Notes: generated by a model from the letters alone, not told the origin. A stretch of DNA of 64,000 nt from Thamnaconus septentrionalis (GCA_009823395.1 CM020509.1:16849001-16913000), one strand, 5' to 3'; shown: positions 13,558-26,537, numbered from the stretch's first letter. Made by a program: numbers and translations.

Positions 13558-14254
13558 CTGAGGGCCAGATCCACAAAGCGATTGCCCGGCTTTTGCGGCA
13601 GAAAATCTGTGTAAATAGCGCCAAAAACGGTGATTCCGATCCACAGAGGGGACGCAAACGTGAAAATGGTATGTATTTAAATGAGTCATTACGCGCAAAA
13701 GGACACCCCGTACTATGCAAATATGCCTCCTTCAAACAGTGGCAGATCCAGAAAGAGTTTGCGCACGTGTCCGCACTCAGTTTGACAGACGGAAACACCG
13801 CCAGCCAAAACCAGGCGCAGTTTCTGTCTGTCAAAGTGTTTCTTGCTTCTGAGTGAAACTTACCTCTCTGAAAAGCCTGAAATCTTATATATAGATAGGC
13901 ATAGACCACAGTGTCATTTATCCTAGCTGAGCTACGTAGCTCGTTGCTTCAGCAGCGAGGGCAGCCAGCTCACGATCTGAAAATTTTTGTTTTATTTTCC
14001 GTGCATCCATGAACACAAACCAAACACGTGCACCCACGAACAACCTTTGGCGCAAACTGCTCTCAGGTTTCCAGACCGCAACATTCGCACCTGTTTCAGG
14101 TGCCGCATTTGTGGGCGTGTTTGCGCCTGCATGTCATTAGCGCAAAAACCTTCGTGGATACCCGCATCTGTGGCGCAGATTGCAGCCGCAATCTCGCCGC
14201 AAAACGCGCCGCATTTTACCGCTGCGCGCCCTTCTTTGAGGATCTGCCCCTGAG
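13558..14254. mobile_element. Non-autonomous DNA-transposon-like element with TIRs
   Basis: The left edge reads CTGAGGGCCAGATCCACAAA and the reverse complement of the right edge reads CTCAGGGGCAGATCCTCAAA, giving about 20-bp terminal inverted repeats with three mismatches around a 650-bp interior. The interior is rich in GCGCAAA/TTTGCGC-type words and codes for nothing recognisable. The CAGGG-type end resembles hAT-like elements, but I see no clean 8-bp target-site duplication, so the superfamily is not settled. Confidence 0.65.
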
Positions 14255-14634
14255 TGTGTTATTTTAGTGCTGCATGCACAATTTTATGTCAGTATTGTTT
14301 TTCCTATGATATCACTCATGGTGAATATCTTTTGGACTTCTGTGGCTTGCCCAATGTAAATCAAACATGTCTCCTTTTTTTTAACATGTTTACGTTAGAA
14401 AGTTAGGCACCCACACTTAAAAAAAAATACTAGTTTCTACCAATTCTAGTGTGGGCTAAATATAGTGCTCATCAACATGATTTAGAGATATTGCTTGCAA
14501 TATAAAAAATTCATTCTCGTGATTCTCCACATTTGACCTATCAGCTGCTGGCATTATTAACTTTGATTTACCTCACCAACAAACATTCTCAGACACCATG
14601 TCTGCTTCATTCTACCCTCAAGGACATTATGCAA

Positions 14635-14753
<119 letters not shown>

Positions 14754-14809
14754 TGCTTCTGTGCTTCTGTGCTTCTGTGCATGTTTCATGTTTAGTTTAA
14801 TTTAACTTT

Positions 14810-16080
14810 GCTACCTTTGCATATTACTTTATCATAACAACGTTATTTCTGGATGCTTTACATGTTGAGCCCAGACCACGTTCTTGGAATAAGCAGCAAG
14901 GAAAAACTGTCTGACTCTGAATTAAGGGTATGAGGTCATCCACCAGAACCAGGGGAAAAGAGGACAATGGGGGACGTGAAGACATTCCCCAAATAGCAAC
15001 AGTACAATATCAATCAAGACAGTGACACACTAGGCTAGAAAAATGGCATTAAAGTAGCAGATAGTATTATGGATAGCGCCATACAACATACTGAATGTCT
15101 GCTCCAAATAATGTATCATTTGTTTGAATCATTATCCACAGAGCTAATTGTCACCTCATACTTCATCTGTGTCACTCATTTTGGTCTTCAGCGCCCATTT
15201 ATATTTGGTAAAAATGCTACCGTAAACTGCTTATAACTACTAAACAGTACTAAAGTAGTACTGGAAGTAGTAGAACTATGAAAAAAATACCATTGTATCT
15301 GTAAACTAGTCAAACAGACTACAACAAACAACAACTTAGACTTCCATCATTATCATTATAATGTATGTGAAATTTAAAAAATGAGCAACAGAATAGGTCA
15401 ACAGAATGACCTATTTAACGCCTGTGAATTTTCTATTAGAAACCCTTCTACTTTTACAACTGTGTCACAAGATCTGGCATCTTTTCAGACCTGTAAAATA
15501 AAGACCTGGCAATGAACATCTCAACCCTTTGGCCAAAGTTTTCAGCTGTGGAGCGACACAGTAGGTCTTTTTCTGTCTTATTGTACAGCTTTGCCCTCAA
15601 ATATTTCCGAAAGAGTGGTAAAGTAGCACAACTCTGTAGGAATAAATATGTGTCCTATTTTTCTAATATTGTGTAAAAGTTATCCTGCATATAATTGTAA
15701 TTGTAATCATAACGATTCAACTTACAATAATGTATCTTATTATTAATTCAATCAATAGAACCATCAATAGATAGATAAATCAGTATCAATAGAATTTAAA
15801 ATGTATAACAGAATAATTGTTTCTTGATTTGCAGTGAACATCAAGAATGTTTGATCAATGTATAATTTCTCTAGCCTCATGGTAATTTATGATATAATCT
15901 TAATGTACTTTTTCAACGTACCCTACCACATTTATATGTGAAGACATCTAAATTTGTTTCAAATCATGCTGTCAGTCAGCAACAAATTTTGTTGCTGTTT
16001 CAGGAGGTGGGTCTTGAATGCACCGTGAACGTTATGACTTTAAAAATAAGAAGGCAGAAATTAAAACAGTGTCACGTTAT
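14810..16080. other. Intergenic, no gene seen
   Basis: AT-rich unique-looking sequence with a small ATAGAT/ATCAAT low-complexity patch near 15740-15790. No coding exon or structured RNA is recognised. Confidence 0.55.
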
Positions 16081-16085
16081 GTCAG

Positions 16086-16144
16086 GAGAGGGCGCTGCTT
16101 GTAAAATGGGTACAACATTCGCGAAAGGCCACAAGGGGGCAGCC
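16086..16144 (+). promoter_or_regulatory. Two CTCF-like motifs
   Basis: AGAGGGCGCTGCT at about 16087 and CCACAAGGGGGCAGC at about 16129 both fit the CTCF core pattern CCAnnAGRKGGCRS well, in the same orientation and about 40 bp apart. They lie about 1.6 kb upstream of the presumed sncb first exon and could mark an insulator on the gene-free side of the block. This is a motif match only. Confidence 0.45.
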
Positions 16145-16343
16145 GCTGGTTAAAAATGGGCGCGTGTCGCTGAGATCTTGCACCGCGGTTGTGAATAGAG
16201 CAGATATTTTAAATGCGTACAAGCTGAGCTCAACCCTTTGCCTTGTGCAGTTTCAGTGAGAGGCGTGGCTTAATTTAAACTGCCAGAAGCTGATCTCATG
16301 GCCGGTAGAGCTGTGCGGTCTGTGCTGCCTGGTGGAGAAAATA

Positions 16344-16364
16344 ATCAGCACCATGGACAGAGAC
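16344..16364 (+). promoter_or_regulatory. RE1/NRSE-like REST binding site
   Basis: The core TCAGCACCATGGACAG matches the canonical RE1 element (TTCAGCACC-A-C/T-GGACAGCGCC) at every core position, with differences only at the first base and in the last four. RE1 binds the repressor REST/NRSF, which silences neuronal genes in non-neuronal cells. The site is about 1.4 kb upstream of the presumed first exon of sncb, a neuronal gene, which is a sensible position. The ATG inside it opens a 39-codon frame of no recognisable family. Confidence 0.65.
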
Positions 16365-17652
16365 ACGGCCCATTTCAGGACCCTGGACAGCGGCTCGCTG
16401 GGGGCGCAGAGTGGGATGAGGCTGCAACTCGACCATTTATATCAGCAATTAATAATGTTACGATGCATGTAAACACTGCGCACTGCTGGCCTCGCATCCC
16501 TGCAGAATATAGCCTACAAATAGCCCCGATCTGCTGCTACCTGCCTACTCATGTCCACCGAGGTGAGATGAGACAGGAAGGGATAAGGACACGTTACTAT
16601 CTGGGGTTTCCTCAAACGGGGATGAAGGAGGGTTTCGTAATAGCTCGCCCACTCGTAGGGGTGGCGTCACTGCATGTACGTCATACGCGGTAAAGAAAAA
16701 AAGAAAAAAAATGGGGATGGGGTTGTAGTAACCCTTTTGCAGCTGCTACTCAAGTGGATGAAATAAGATGACACGTGCAGTATCGCAACACAGCTGTATC
16801 AGCGCAGCAACCTATGCTTTTTGTTTGTTTGTTTGATTTGTTTTAGTCCGCTACGATTTGGATTTACAGCTGCATCACCTGATGACATGGTCGATATTCT
16901 ATATGCGGAAAATCGTGTTTCGATCCGAGGTCGCCTTCTTTCCTGATTGGCTAAAAATGTTCACTGCAGTTTCACACACACACAGTGGAGTCACGAAGAC
17001 GTAAAATATTCGGAAAAACCACCCCTTTTCATGCTTTCTCTTTTATAAAGAAATGCATCGTTGTATAATACACATTATTTCATCCTACAATTTGTTGACA
17101 TATAAGATTATTATTGTTTGTATATCAAAAGAAGCAATGAACGACAGCAGCAAAGAAAGACCAGTGTGCATAGCTTCTTTACAACCTGCACAATCAGCCC
17201 ACCCCCATCTCCTGTGCATGGTATCACCCTCAGATCACTCTCCCGTTTGCTCCGCGTACTTCTGCGCATGTCAGAGTGGGATTGGGTGTAGAAAGATTAT
17301 TGGTTTTAAAGACCCTCCATTTACTCAGTGGCAACTTTTAATGAGCTAATTGGCAAATTGGGTCAGTGTGTGTGTGTGGGGGGGGTGACACTACAACTAT
17401 ATAGCATAGTTTTTATATTTTGGGTTGGAACGTGCATGGGATGACCGGCAAGTGAAATGTGAAACGTCGAGAATAGCATTAGCTGAATTATTAAACGGCA
17501 GTTGATGTGATCATTTCGATTACACTATTGTTCATGTTGTCGTAATCTCGACACAGGACGAGGGGGTAATTTATAAGACACGTCTTTGTAAATATTAAGC
17601 TTGTAGTTGGTATGGGGGGCGGGGGAGGGAGTGATCTAAGTGGAGGGAGCTA

Positions 17653-17658
<6 letters not shown>

Positions 17659-17714
<56 letters not shown>
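17659..17714. repeat. (GA)n tract upstream of sncb exon 1
   Basis: About 56 bp of pure GA followed by GGGTGGGGGTGGGGGTG. It sits just upstream of the presumed sncb transcription start. GA tracts at such positions can form H-DNA or bind GAGA-type factors; no function is shown here. Confidence 0.95.
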
Positions 17715-17716
<2 letters not shown>

Positions 17717-17759
17717 GGGGGTGGGGGTGTGATAGTCTCAGCCGCACAGTGAAAGGGGA

Positions 17760-17896
17760 CGTTCCTGTTCGAGGAGATCAGCCCGACGAAGGCCTACACA
17801 GCGCTCACTGAAAATAATATCTCCCGTTCAGACGTTAGTTTGACACCGAGCCACCGAACCATAAGGGCACAAAGTCAAAGGATATTTTGTAAATAG
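17760..17896 (+). other. sncb: Probable noncoding first exon of sncb
   Basis: The sequence ends in AAATAG followed by GTAAGG at 17897, a good splice donor. The next acceptor (TCCACAG at 18891-18897) lies 13 bases before the sncb ATG, as in other synuclein genes where exon 1 is untranslated and exon 2 carries the start. The 5' limit is a guess because the transcription start cannot be seen. Confidence 0.5.
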
Positions 17897-18220
17897 GTAA
17901 GGAATTCTCCTTCTTAAATCTCATTGTCGAATGTTATCTGGACGGTGCAGAAAGGTCACCACCGATGACGGACCCGTGCATGTGACAGTCGTCGAAGGTT
18001 CACATTTGTACGTGAAACGAGCGTTAGAAACCTCCATGTGGATGCGGCTCGATTTACGCGTCCCTGTATATTTGCGCTCTTTTCTTTTTCACGAGAAAAA
18101 AATTATCCCACGCGAGAACGTGAGAAATTGGCCACATCGTGAATTTTGTTCCCTCGAGCTGCAACATCTGGGATGGGGACAGTGCGTGATTCGGTTCTGA
18201 TGCAAGAGTGTGGAACGTCG

Positions 18221-18247
18221 TGCTGCTGCTGTTGCTGCTGCTGCTGT
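18221..18247. repeat. Short CTG repeat in sncb intron 1
   Basis: Nine CTG-type units with one TTG interruption in the plus strand of the first sncb intron. Confidence 0.9.
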
Positions 18248-18910
18248 CGAGAGTGGCTCGTGCGGATGCTTCCGCCGCCTGAGACCACACAAATTCAAAC
18301 TGGACACATCCGAGCCGTGGCGCCCGGAGCATTCGCGGAAATCGTGCCTTCCTTCGCCCCCCCTACGACATATCGTGCAGTTTGTGCTCTAAATACCTTC
18401 CCTTAGGATCACATTGCAGTGCGGTCGATTTATTTTTTTTTTTTTTTAAATAAATAAAAAATAAATATTAAAAAAAAAAAATGGGGGGTGGAGGGCCTGC
18501 GCATTTTCCCTGTACGCAGTCCTGTCAGCTCGCTGCCGCCCAGAGTAGCATTACAAGCGAGCAATAATTAATGAGCGCCACCACAATTAACCATTTCATT
18601 GAAATCTTTTGGCCGCTGAATATTTCATGCTTTGGCGGTGATGAGCGGTGCGGATTGGACGCGTGAGTGAGCAAGAGGGGGGTTTTTACTACAGCCTCAC
18701 GGCTTGGCTGCAGCTGTAGGGACCGACCACTGGAGGCGGTGCCGCCCTCTTATATGCTTTTACATTAACGTCACATACAGAGATGTTTCATACAGATATA
18801 CTGTAAAGGCAAAAGCAGAAATAACACCACCGTCGTTCCTGAGGTGATGCAGGTGGTCGAAGCGACTTGGCATTGACAAACGTCCGTCTCTCCACAGTAG
18901 CTCGGCCAAG

Positions 18911-21577
18911 ATGGATGTGTTTATGAAGGGGTTGTCTAAAGCGAAAGAGGGGATGGCTGTGGCTGCAGAGAAGACCAAAGAAGGAGTTGCGGTTGCAGCC
19001 GAGAAGACCAAGGAAGGAGTCATGTTTGTAGGTAAGATGACAACAGACGCCTCCTCCCCTCACCCCTTTTTATTTCAAAGAAAAGACGCGCATCATTCAC
19101 ACGGGCCCTCCTCAGAGACCGCCCGTGTTCAGGCAGGAACAGGCCAATCAGCTGGGAGAACCTTTCATGATTTAGCTCTTGCATCCAACAGCCCATATGC
19201 GCTGGAGCTAATGGTGAAATTATACAAGGACTCCCCGTATTTGCACAGTTAATGGCCGACTACTGTCAACAGCCACTGTGAGTTGCTGTTCGCTCACAGT
19301 CATATTAGAGTTGCGTGATTTCATTTATATATTTTTTAATCGCAACAGTGGATGTTTTCTGTTCTGGAGACAATATTGTGTGATTGCAGTGTTTCAGTAA
19401 ATCTGATTAGTTTATTACTGCAGCAGCTGTTTGATGAATTACCATGACAGCTAATCAATATGTTGTGGGTTTTTTTGTATACCTATGTCTTCTGCAGCAG
19501 GATTTAAATAACCAATCAAGCAAATCTCCTGTGTCGCAATGATAACACTGTGCGTGCACGCCCCGGGCGAGCTGTATTTTCTTACCACATAAGAAACAGA
19601 CTTCTCTTGATGCCGAGGAGCCGAGAGGAGGCTCTGTGTGTCCATATGCCCTCTCGCCTGACTCAACTTAGCTACAGGCTGGGGATGTGAGCAAGGGGTG
19701 GGGGTGGGGCGGCAGCGCGGTGGGAGCAGCTCTTACCACATGCCCGTGCATCGGAGAGCAGCAGATTGCAAAGCGGTCGCTGCAAAGAGTCGTAGACGAA
19801 AAGACCCTAAAAGGCCAGCTCGCTTTATTTTTATCCTTTACGATGCAGCTTTATTTGTAATGGACACTGTCACAGAGTAGTGCACAGAATAGTCCATCTT
19901 CCATCTCATGACGTAACCGTAGGTTCTATGGAGAGAGTGCCTCCTCCTCTCCCGTTTGTATTATTCAAATAAATGGCCGGGACATAGAGGTGGATGGGCT
20001 GCAGCGGAGCGAATGAACACTCCACTTAATGTAGCCTACAATCTTTTTTACTCACCTTCTAAAAAAAGCAAGCAAGGAAGCATTAAGAAAGAACAATGCT
20101 CGCAGTTGGCGGTTTTATGCTTCGCTTGTGAAGGCAGCGGTTTGCATAATTAAATCATCTGTTTTGTTAGGCAGTAATTCAGGATTATTCTTTAACAGCG
20201 TCAAATCATTCTAAAATCATTCATATCTGATGAGGTTTTGTTGTATAATAGCCAAGGCTCATTAAAAAATATATTGGCATGCCAAATAACATCATCACAT
20301 ATACATATGTTTGCTTATTATGTCTTTGGGGAAGCCATCAACACTATTTTAGTTTGTAAAAAACAAATATTGTTTTGCCAATCGGTTGGATATTAATGCT
20401 TTGAAGGATTTCTAGTTTATTGCTTGTATTACGTTAAAGTATAAACTGGAGAGAACAAAAGTTATTTTGGCAGGTTCATAATGGATCTTGTCTACCATTT
20501 GCTTTGGAAATATCATAGATTTTAAATTGAAGCAAAATAAATGTCACTCATTTCAAAATGACTTCACTGGCAGTAAAATGATGCTTCCAAAGCAACTTCT
20601 ATTGAATTATTTCTTCCATATCGGTGATCTTAGTGTATTAGCACACTCTTAGTCCATTCTGGGTACAAGGGGGAGGGCTGCATGACTCAGGGGACAGAAC
20701 TGGAAGCAGGCCCTGGACGTGCTAGCCAGATATTTATTCCTCTGGCTGCTACGCTGATGTCATGGTGCCCATGATAACCAGTAACACCCTGCTGCTGTTT
20801 GCTTTTGGTCGTCGTTTCTCTAAAGTCAGTACAGCTTGTAGCGTTGAACTAGATTACGCTGACAAACCTCAGATGTTGCTGCATTATCAGGGAAGCCCAC
20901 CTTGCCAGCCAGTATTTTTATCCGCGCAGAGCCCACTCAGCGTGTGAGGCTACAGTAAGAGCGCGTGTCATCGTGCCATTTGCCATTGTGCCTTTAGCCT
21001 TTAGCAACGCACGAAGGACAAGGAGCATTACTGTAGCATCTCGCCGCCGCTGTTGCAGCTCCTCCTGCTGCTTGTTGAGTGCGGTGATGCCCTAGAAAGC
21101 CGCGCATGATTCGCTTGGAGGCTCCTCTTGGAGGAGGGGTGAGAGTGATCTGATAGGTTTGTGGCCCACCTTTTGACAGCTGCTGCAACTGCAGCCCGCC
21201 CACTGAGCTGTGCTGAGCCGAGCAGAAGCAGTCAGCCAGCGTGAAGCCCGGAAAACACTGGCAGAGGAGAACGCCCTGATTTGTCCACACGCTGTTTCAT
21301 GTCACCGCTGTTTGTTTATTCCCCTCATTTATGGAAGACGTACCTTTGTGTGAAAACAAGAGCAGGATGGGCATTTATGCAGGGCTCCTTTATTGTCACT
21401 TTGATCAAACCAAAGGGCGCCATTGACATTCACACAGCAATCGCTGCTTATTTTGACACTTAAAATTATGATAATTACTGTTATGAACAACCACTTAAAA
21501 AAAATAGATCTAACCATTAGATGTAATGGATGACTAAAGATTAGAACTGTGAAATTACAGAAGAGACATTCATGAAA

Positions 21578-21609
<32 letters not shown>

Positions 21610-24600
21610 ATATATAAGAAACCAGGCAAGATAGATCGTTGGATAGATAGATAGAGCTTAAACAAGCTTAAAAATAGCACAATCCATTTGCCACAATCAA
21701 TACTGAAACATTTCACCCACAGCTCGAATCCATTTGCAGCGGTGCGGACGCGCTGCAGTAGCCGCACGTGTTTAACTGGAAGGACTCTCGGAGACGTGTG
21801 TTTGACTTTGGCCTTTTGTGGTGACATTTATCTTCCTTATCGTCGTTTCATCTGCGCCGGCTCGCCTTTTAATGGCCCTCCAGGCCACCAAAGCTTGAGG
21901 TGGTGTCGCTACAGAGAGAGCTTGAAAGCTCAAGTGATCAAGGCCACCGGGCACAAAAAAAAACTTGACGGATAACAAGTTTGGACAGATTAGATCTGCC
22001 AGATGTCACAGGCTAGAATAGTCCGGTGGTTTTTAGATAAATTGGCTGGAAATGTGAAGAGTTCTGCAGACTGTACATTCACTTTTCAAAGTTATGTGCA
22101 ACTGAAACTGAAATTAAACATGTTAGCCCTATCTGCAATCAATCTGATTAATAATTTAAAAATCATATATGCATAAAGATTTAACTTACGGTAAATGGAC
22201 TGCACTTATGTAGTGCTTTTTAAGCACTTTAAGCATTTTAAGGTTCCCCTATCTCACTTCCAGGTGGATCAGATTTGACACTAATGTTAAAGAGGGATAA
22301 ATGCACAAATTGTGTTAATTAGTGAAATCAAAAGAAACAGACTGCCAGCTGCAGGAGCTCCCTGTCAGTCTTTCTTGGTTTGACAGAGAGCTGCGCGCCA
22401 CACAGTGGCCTGGTTTGTGACAGCAACAGGCATCATTGGAAATATGTATTAAAATGACCAACAAGAACCATGCAGTGCAGCGCAGCCGGTGCTTAGTCAT
22501 TGGTGAATGTGGCTGGATTTGAACTTTGTCGTTTGTTTCAGTACTTGTTGTTGATCTTGCTCAGTTTTGCACACACGCACACAGAAATCTCAGGTTGAAA
22601 GTTGCTTGACATATTGTGGGACAGCTTTTCTGACTACTTTATTTGCTTTTGTTTTTTTCTTTATTCAGGCAGCAAGGCCAAAGACAGCGTGGGCACAGGT
22701 GAGTTTGTCCTCTCATATATTACCATTTCTGTCGTAGCACTAAGTGTTTTTTTTCCTACAGCACCATTCAGCAAACAGCAAAGTAATTTTAGTCGGGCAG
22801 GGATGGCTGGAGTGAATAATGTGTTAATTAACACAGGAAACGGAAGAGGGCTGGCTTTTAATCTGCCTGCTGAACCCACAGAGATGATCTCACGCCTGTG
22901 TATATTATGTATCCTGTGTGTGTTTGCATGCAGTGGCTGAGAAGACCACTGGAGCTATGGGGAACATCGCCGCAGCCACTGGTCTGGTGAAGAAGGACGA
23001 GTTCCCAGCTGACATGAACGTACGCACATCTACGTCTATCTTAAGTCCTGTTTCCTCGTTTTCTAGCGGTCCCCTTCACCTCACATCTTTCTTGTATCTC
23101 AGTCACAAAACCCGGAACCATTCCACATTCTTTTATCAAATGAAAAATATACACATGTATTTTCTATTCAATACCAAGCCAGTTTCAGAACTCTTCCACG
23201 AAGTGGCATTCTGTTCTATCTGATATTCACTTACCTTGAGAATAAGCTCACTTGTCGAATCTGACCAATATAGTGCTGCAAATTCTGTTTTAATGTCTTG
23301 ATTGTGGGCGCAGTCACAAAAGGAATTAAATGTTATCTAATTTTATTTTTTAAATAATCAGCTTGTCTATTTCTGTACTTCAGAAAGGATATGATTTATT
23401 TTTTTCCTGTGCCAAACATCAGAGGGAATGTTACTCACAGTGATTGGCAGATGGTGCAGAAAATTAAGCTTCCTGGAAAATAATCAGGCAAATAATGATT
23501 TTGTTTGGAATCTTTTTTAAAAAACATATTTTTTTCTGTACACTGCTGCCCAGCACATAATAAGAAGTGTTTCTATACTTGGGTTTTAAACCTATGACGA
23601 CCCCTGAATGCTAAATGTCAGCTTCTTGTGCTTTTAGGGCTAGAGTTGGTTGTTGGGATTAGGCTTGAGGTTGGGGTTGGAGTTAGAGTTGGGTTTGGGG
23701 TTGGGGTTAGGAATGGGGTTAAAGTTCAGGATAGGGTTAGGGTTGAGATTTTTTCCTCTATATCATGCTAAACTATGATAGGATGGTAATTTTTATACAT
23801 TTCGGGCCGATTAAAGCAGTTTTTTTTTTTTATTTGTTTGTCGCTGAAGAAAAACGACATACTATAGTGTGTTGTTTTTTTCCAATTTTCGGACATGAGA
23901 TTGTGTTTCCTACAACTCCGTCTCATGCTTAGGGTTGGAGTTGGGTTTGGGGTTGGTCTAATGAGACTCCATCCTTTCACTGGTTAACTGACACCAGCAG
24001 ATCCAACAGGTTTCTTAAAGTAACTGGCAGACATTTATGTGAATATTCACAAGTTAAAAAAGAAAAACGTCATTTTTTACATCTGAGCTTCATTGCTTAA
24101 GAATAAGACTTAAGCCTTGTTTCGGCTCAAATACTGGGGTATAAAGTCTTCCTTTCCTCGCCTGATACGATCTCATAAGCAGCCTTTGCCCGTGCTCACT
24201 ATTTCTCAGGCCTCTGATCCGTCTGATTAGGTGCGACTTTGCAGTTGTTCTGCATTGTACAGCTCCCAAAGCCGAGCTAATCATGTCGCTGGGCTTAGAG
24301 CACTGGCACCAGCTTGATACACGGGATTATAGTCTATTCTTCCCTGACCTAATTGACTTGATTAGTGCCAGGTTTAAAAATAAACATGCGTTGACCCACT
24401 AGCTTTCTTTTCAGGGCCCATCATGGCAGGTGCTTTAGGAGCACCTGACAGCCGCTTGCGCAGTTTGTTTACATCCACTGCGGTCCAACAGGGCCAATCG
24501 TCTCTTTTTTTTTCTCGGATGCCCTCCCTTCCTTCATGATCTTTTACAGTCAGTGATCAGTTCATGCTAATGTAAGGTGTTTTATTCTTTTTCACTTATC

Positions 24601-26138
24601 TTGTAATGCTGTTCAGGACAGCAGATGCTGCACTAGATGACACTGGCAAAAAAAAAAAAATTGTTTATTTACAGCAGTTATTGGATTCTTTTTGGGGGGG
24701 AGAATAAATCCTCCTTTTAAATTACAAAAAAAGCAAAATTGTTTTTACTGAAGTGCTTCCTGTAGGCAGTAGATTGTGGGCCCTCAGTGGGAAAGGTATT
24801 AAAGATGATGCATTGGTGAAAGTATTCCCTGATGGAAAAGTGAATGAACAGTATTCAATATTAAATCTTTTTTTAATAGTTACCAAACCAGCGCTCCAGA
24901 AAGTGCATAGAAATTAAAGTAATAATAAGTGGATTAATCTTGAGCAGTTGCTGTGACTTTCAATCTTTTTTAATTTCTTACATAATAAATCCAGAGGCAT
25001 CAGGTTGAGAGCTGCCAGCCTTGTTCCCTGCACTCCATCCTCTGTGTGTTTTTAACACTTCAATGCCCTTTAATGCTAGGAATTATTGCGTTATAAAACA
25101 TTAATGCCTATTTATTTTTTTTGCTTCTTACCTTTGCTCACTAGCATACTAGCCTTTGCTTTTCTAGTGCCATGCAGAAATTAGCGGTAGCAAACTGGAA
25201 GACAGAGGTTCTCTTCTCTAAACAAGAAACTTGTATCAGTCCTCTTGATGCGTGAGCTCCTGTTTTGTGCAAATCCAACTAAACCTAACATCATTTATTT
25301 TGTATTATTTTGTACTATTACCATCAAATGTATTTTATACTGTATCCATGCATTCATCTATTCACTCACACACTACTACTCACTACATATTTAATATATG
25401 TGGAAGTACAATAACAATAAACACACTTAGGTTGTCGATGTGTGACTTCCCCATATATGCATAACAAACCCTTCCATTCACAATTTGTTTTAAGAAGAGT
25501 GCTTTTATCATTTGATGTCAGAAAGGCTTTTATTGTGTTACCTAATCCAATGTAAGATGATGAGGAGTATTTGATAATATAAAGAAAAAAAAATTTTCCT
25601 TTGTTGTATAAAAAGAAGTGGAACTTTTGAACGTCACGTCGTCAAAAGAAGGAGGTCAGGAATTGCACCACCGACACCGGGGTGTTTTTCATGCTTTTTT
25701 CTCTGCGACATCGTCACAGTGGTGGCAAGTCTCTTACAAACTGCCTCAGCAGTTTCTGTGTCAGAAATCAGGTTGTTTTGCTGTGCCTGACTGTGCCTGG
25801 AGATGCAACTTAATCATTGGCATTCAATGAGGTTTGGAAAATAAATGGAGGAGTGAAAGTATTTTACATTTGTATACGCGAACCGAGGGGTTGGTAGAGG
25901 GCCTGGGTGGGGATTAACGTGCACAGTGACTTCTGTCACACCAGACCTTCTCTCCCTCTCTGTGTGTCTGCAGCCTGAGGAGTATGGGCAGGAGGCCATG
26001 GAGGGCCAGGGAGAAGGAATACTGGACCCAGAAGGAGAGACATATGATGAGACCCAGCAGGTAAGAAGCACACAACACGCAACGCTCATACGTGGCGCAG
26101 CGTGTCTCTGCGTGACCCAGAGTAAATAGCTTCCAGCA

Positions 26139-26174
<36 letters not shown>

Positions 26175-26488
26175 AAAACCAGGGAACAGAAACAGTCAGG
26201 CTGACGCCAGAGATGACTTCATGCACTCAGCCCAGATGCAGGCTCATCAGTATGCCGCTGCTCAGCGTGCTTACACATTGTCTCGCTGTATTGGATTTGA
26301 GTAGCACTCCAAACAAGAGCTCCAGTTCTGACCCGCGCACCTGCCAGCGCTGGAATAACACTCAGGAAATGGTAGTTTGATTTTTTTTTTGTGCCCCTGG
26401 GAATGTATAGGTAGGACTGGACGAGCCAACTGTCACATATTACAAACTGTAACTGTAGCACCCCCTACTGACACAGAGTTGCACGAGC

Positions 26489-26537
<49 letters not shown>

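Noticed and set aside
16298..16693. 131-codon frame upstream of sncb, and the 39-codon MDRDTAHFR frame inside it
   Set aside because: No family resemblance and no splice structure. The apparent start codon of the short frame is part of the RE1-like element, which explains its look.
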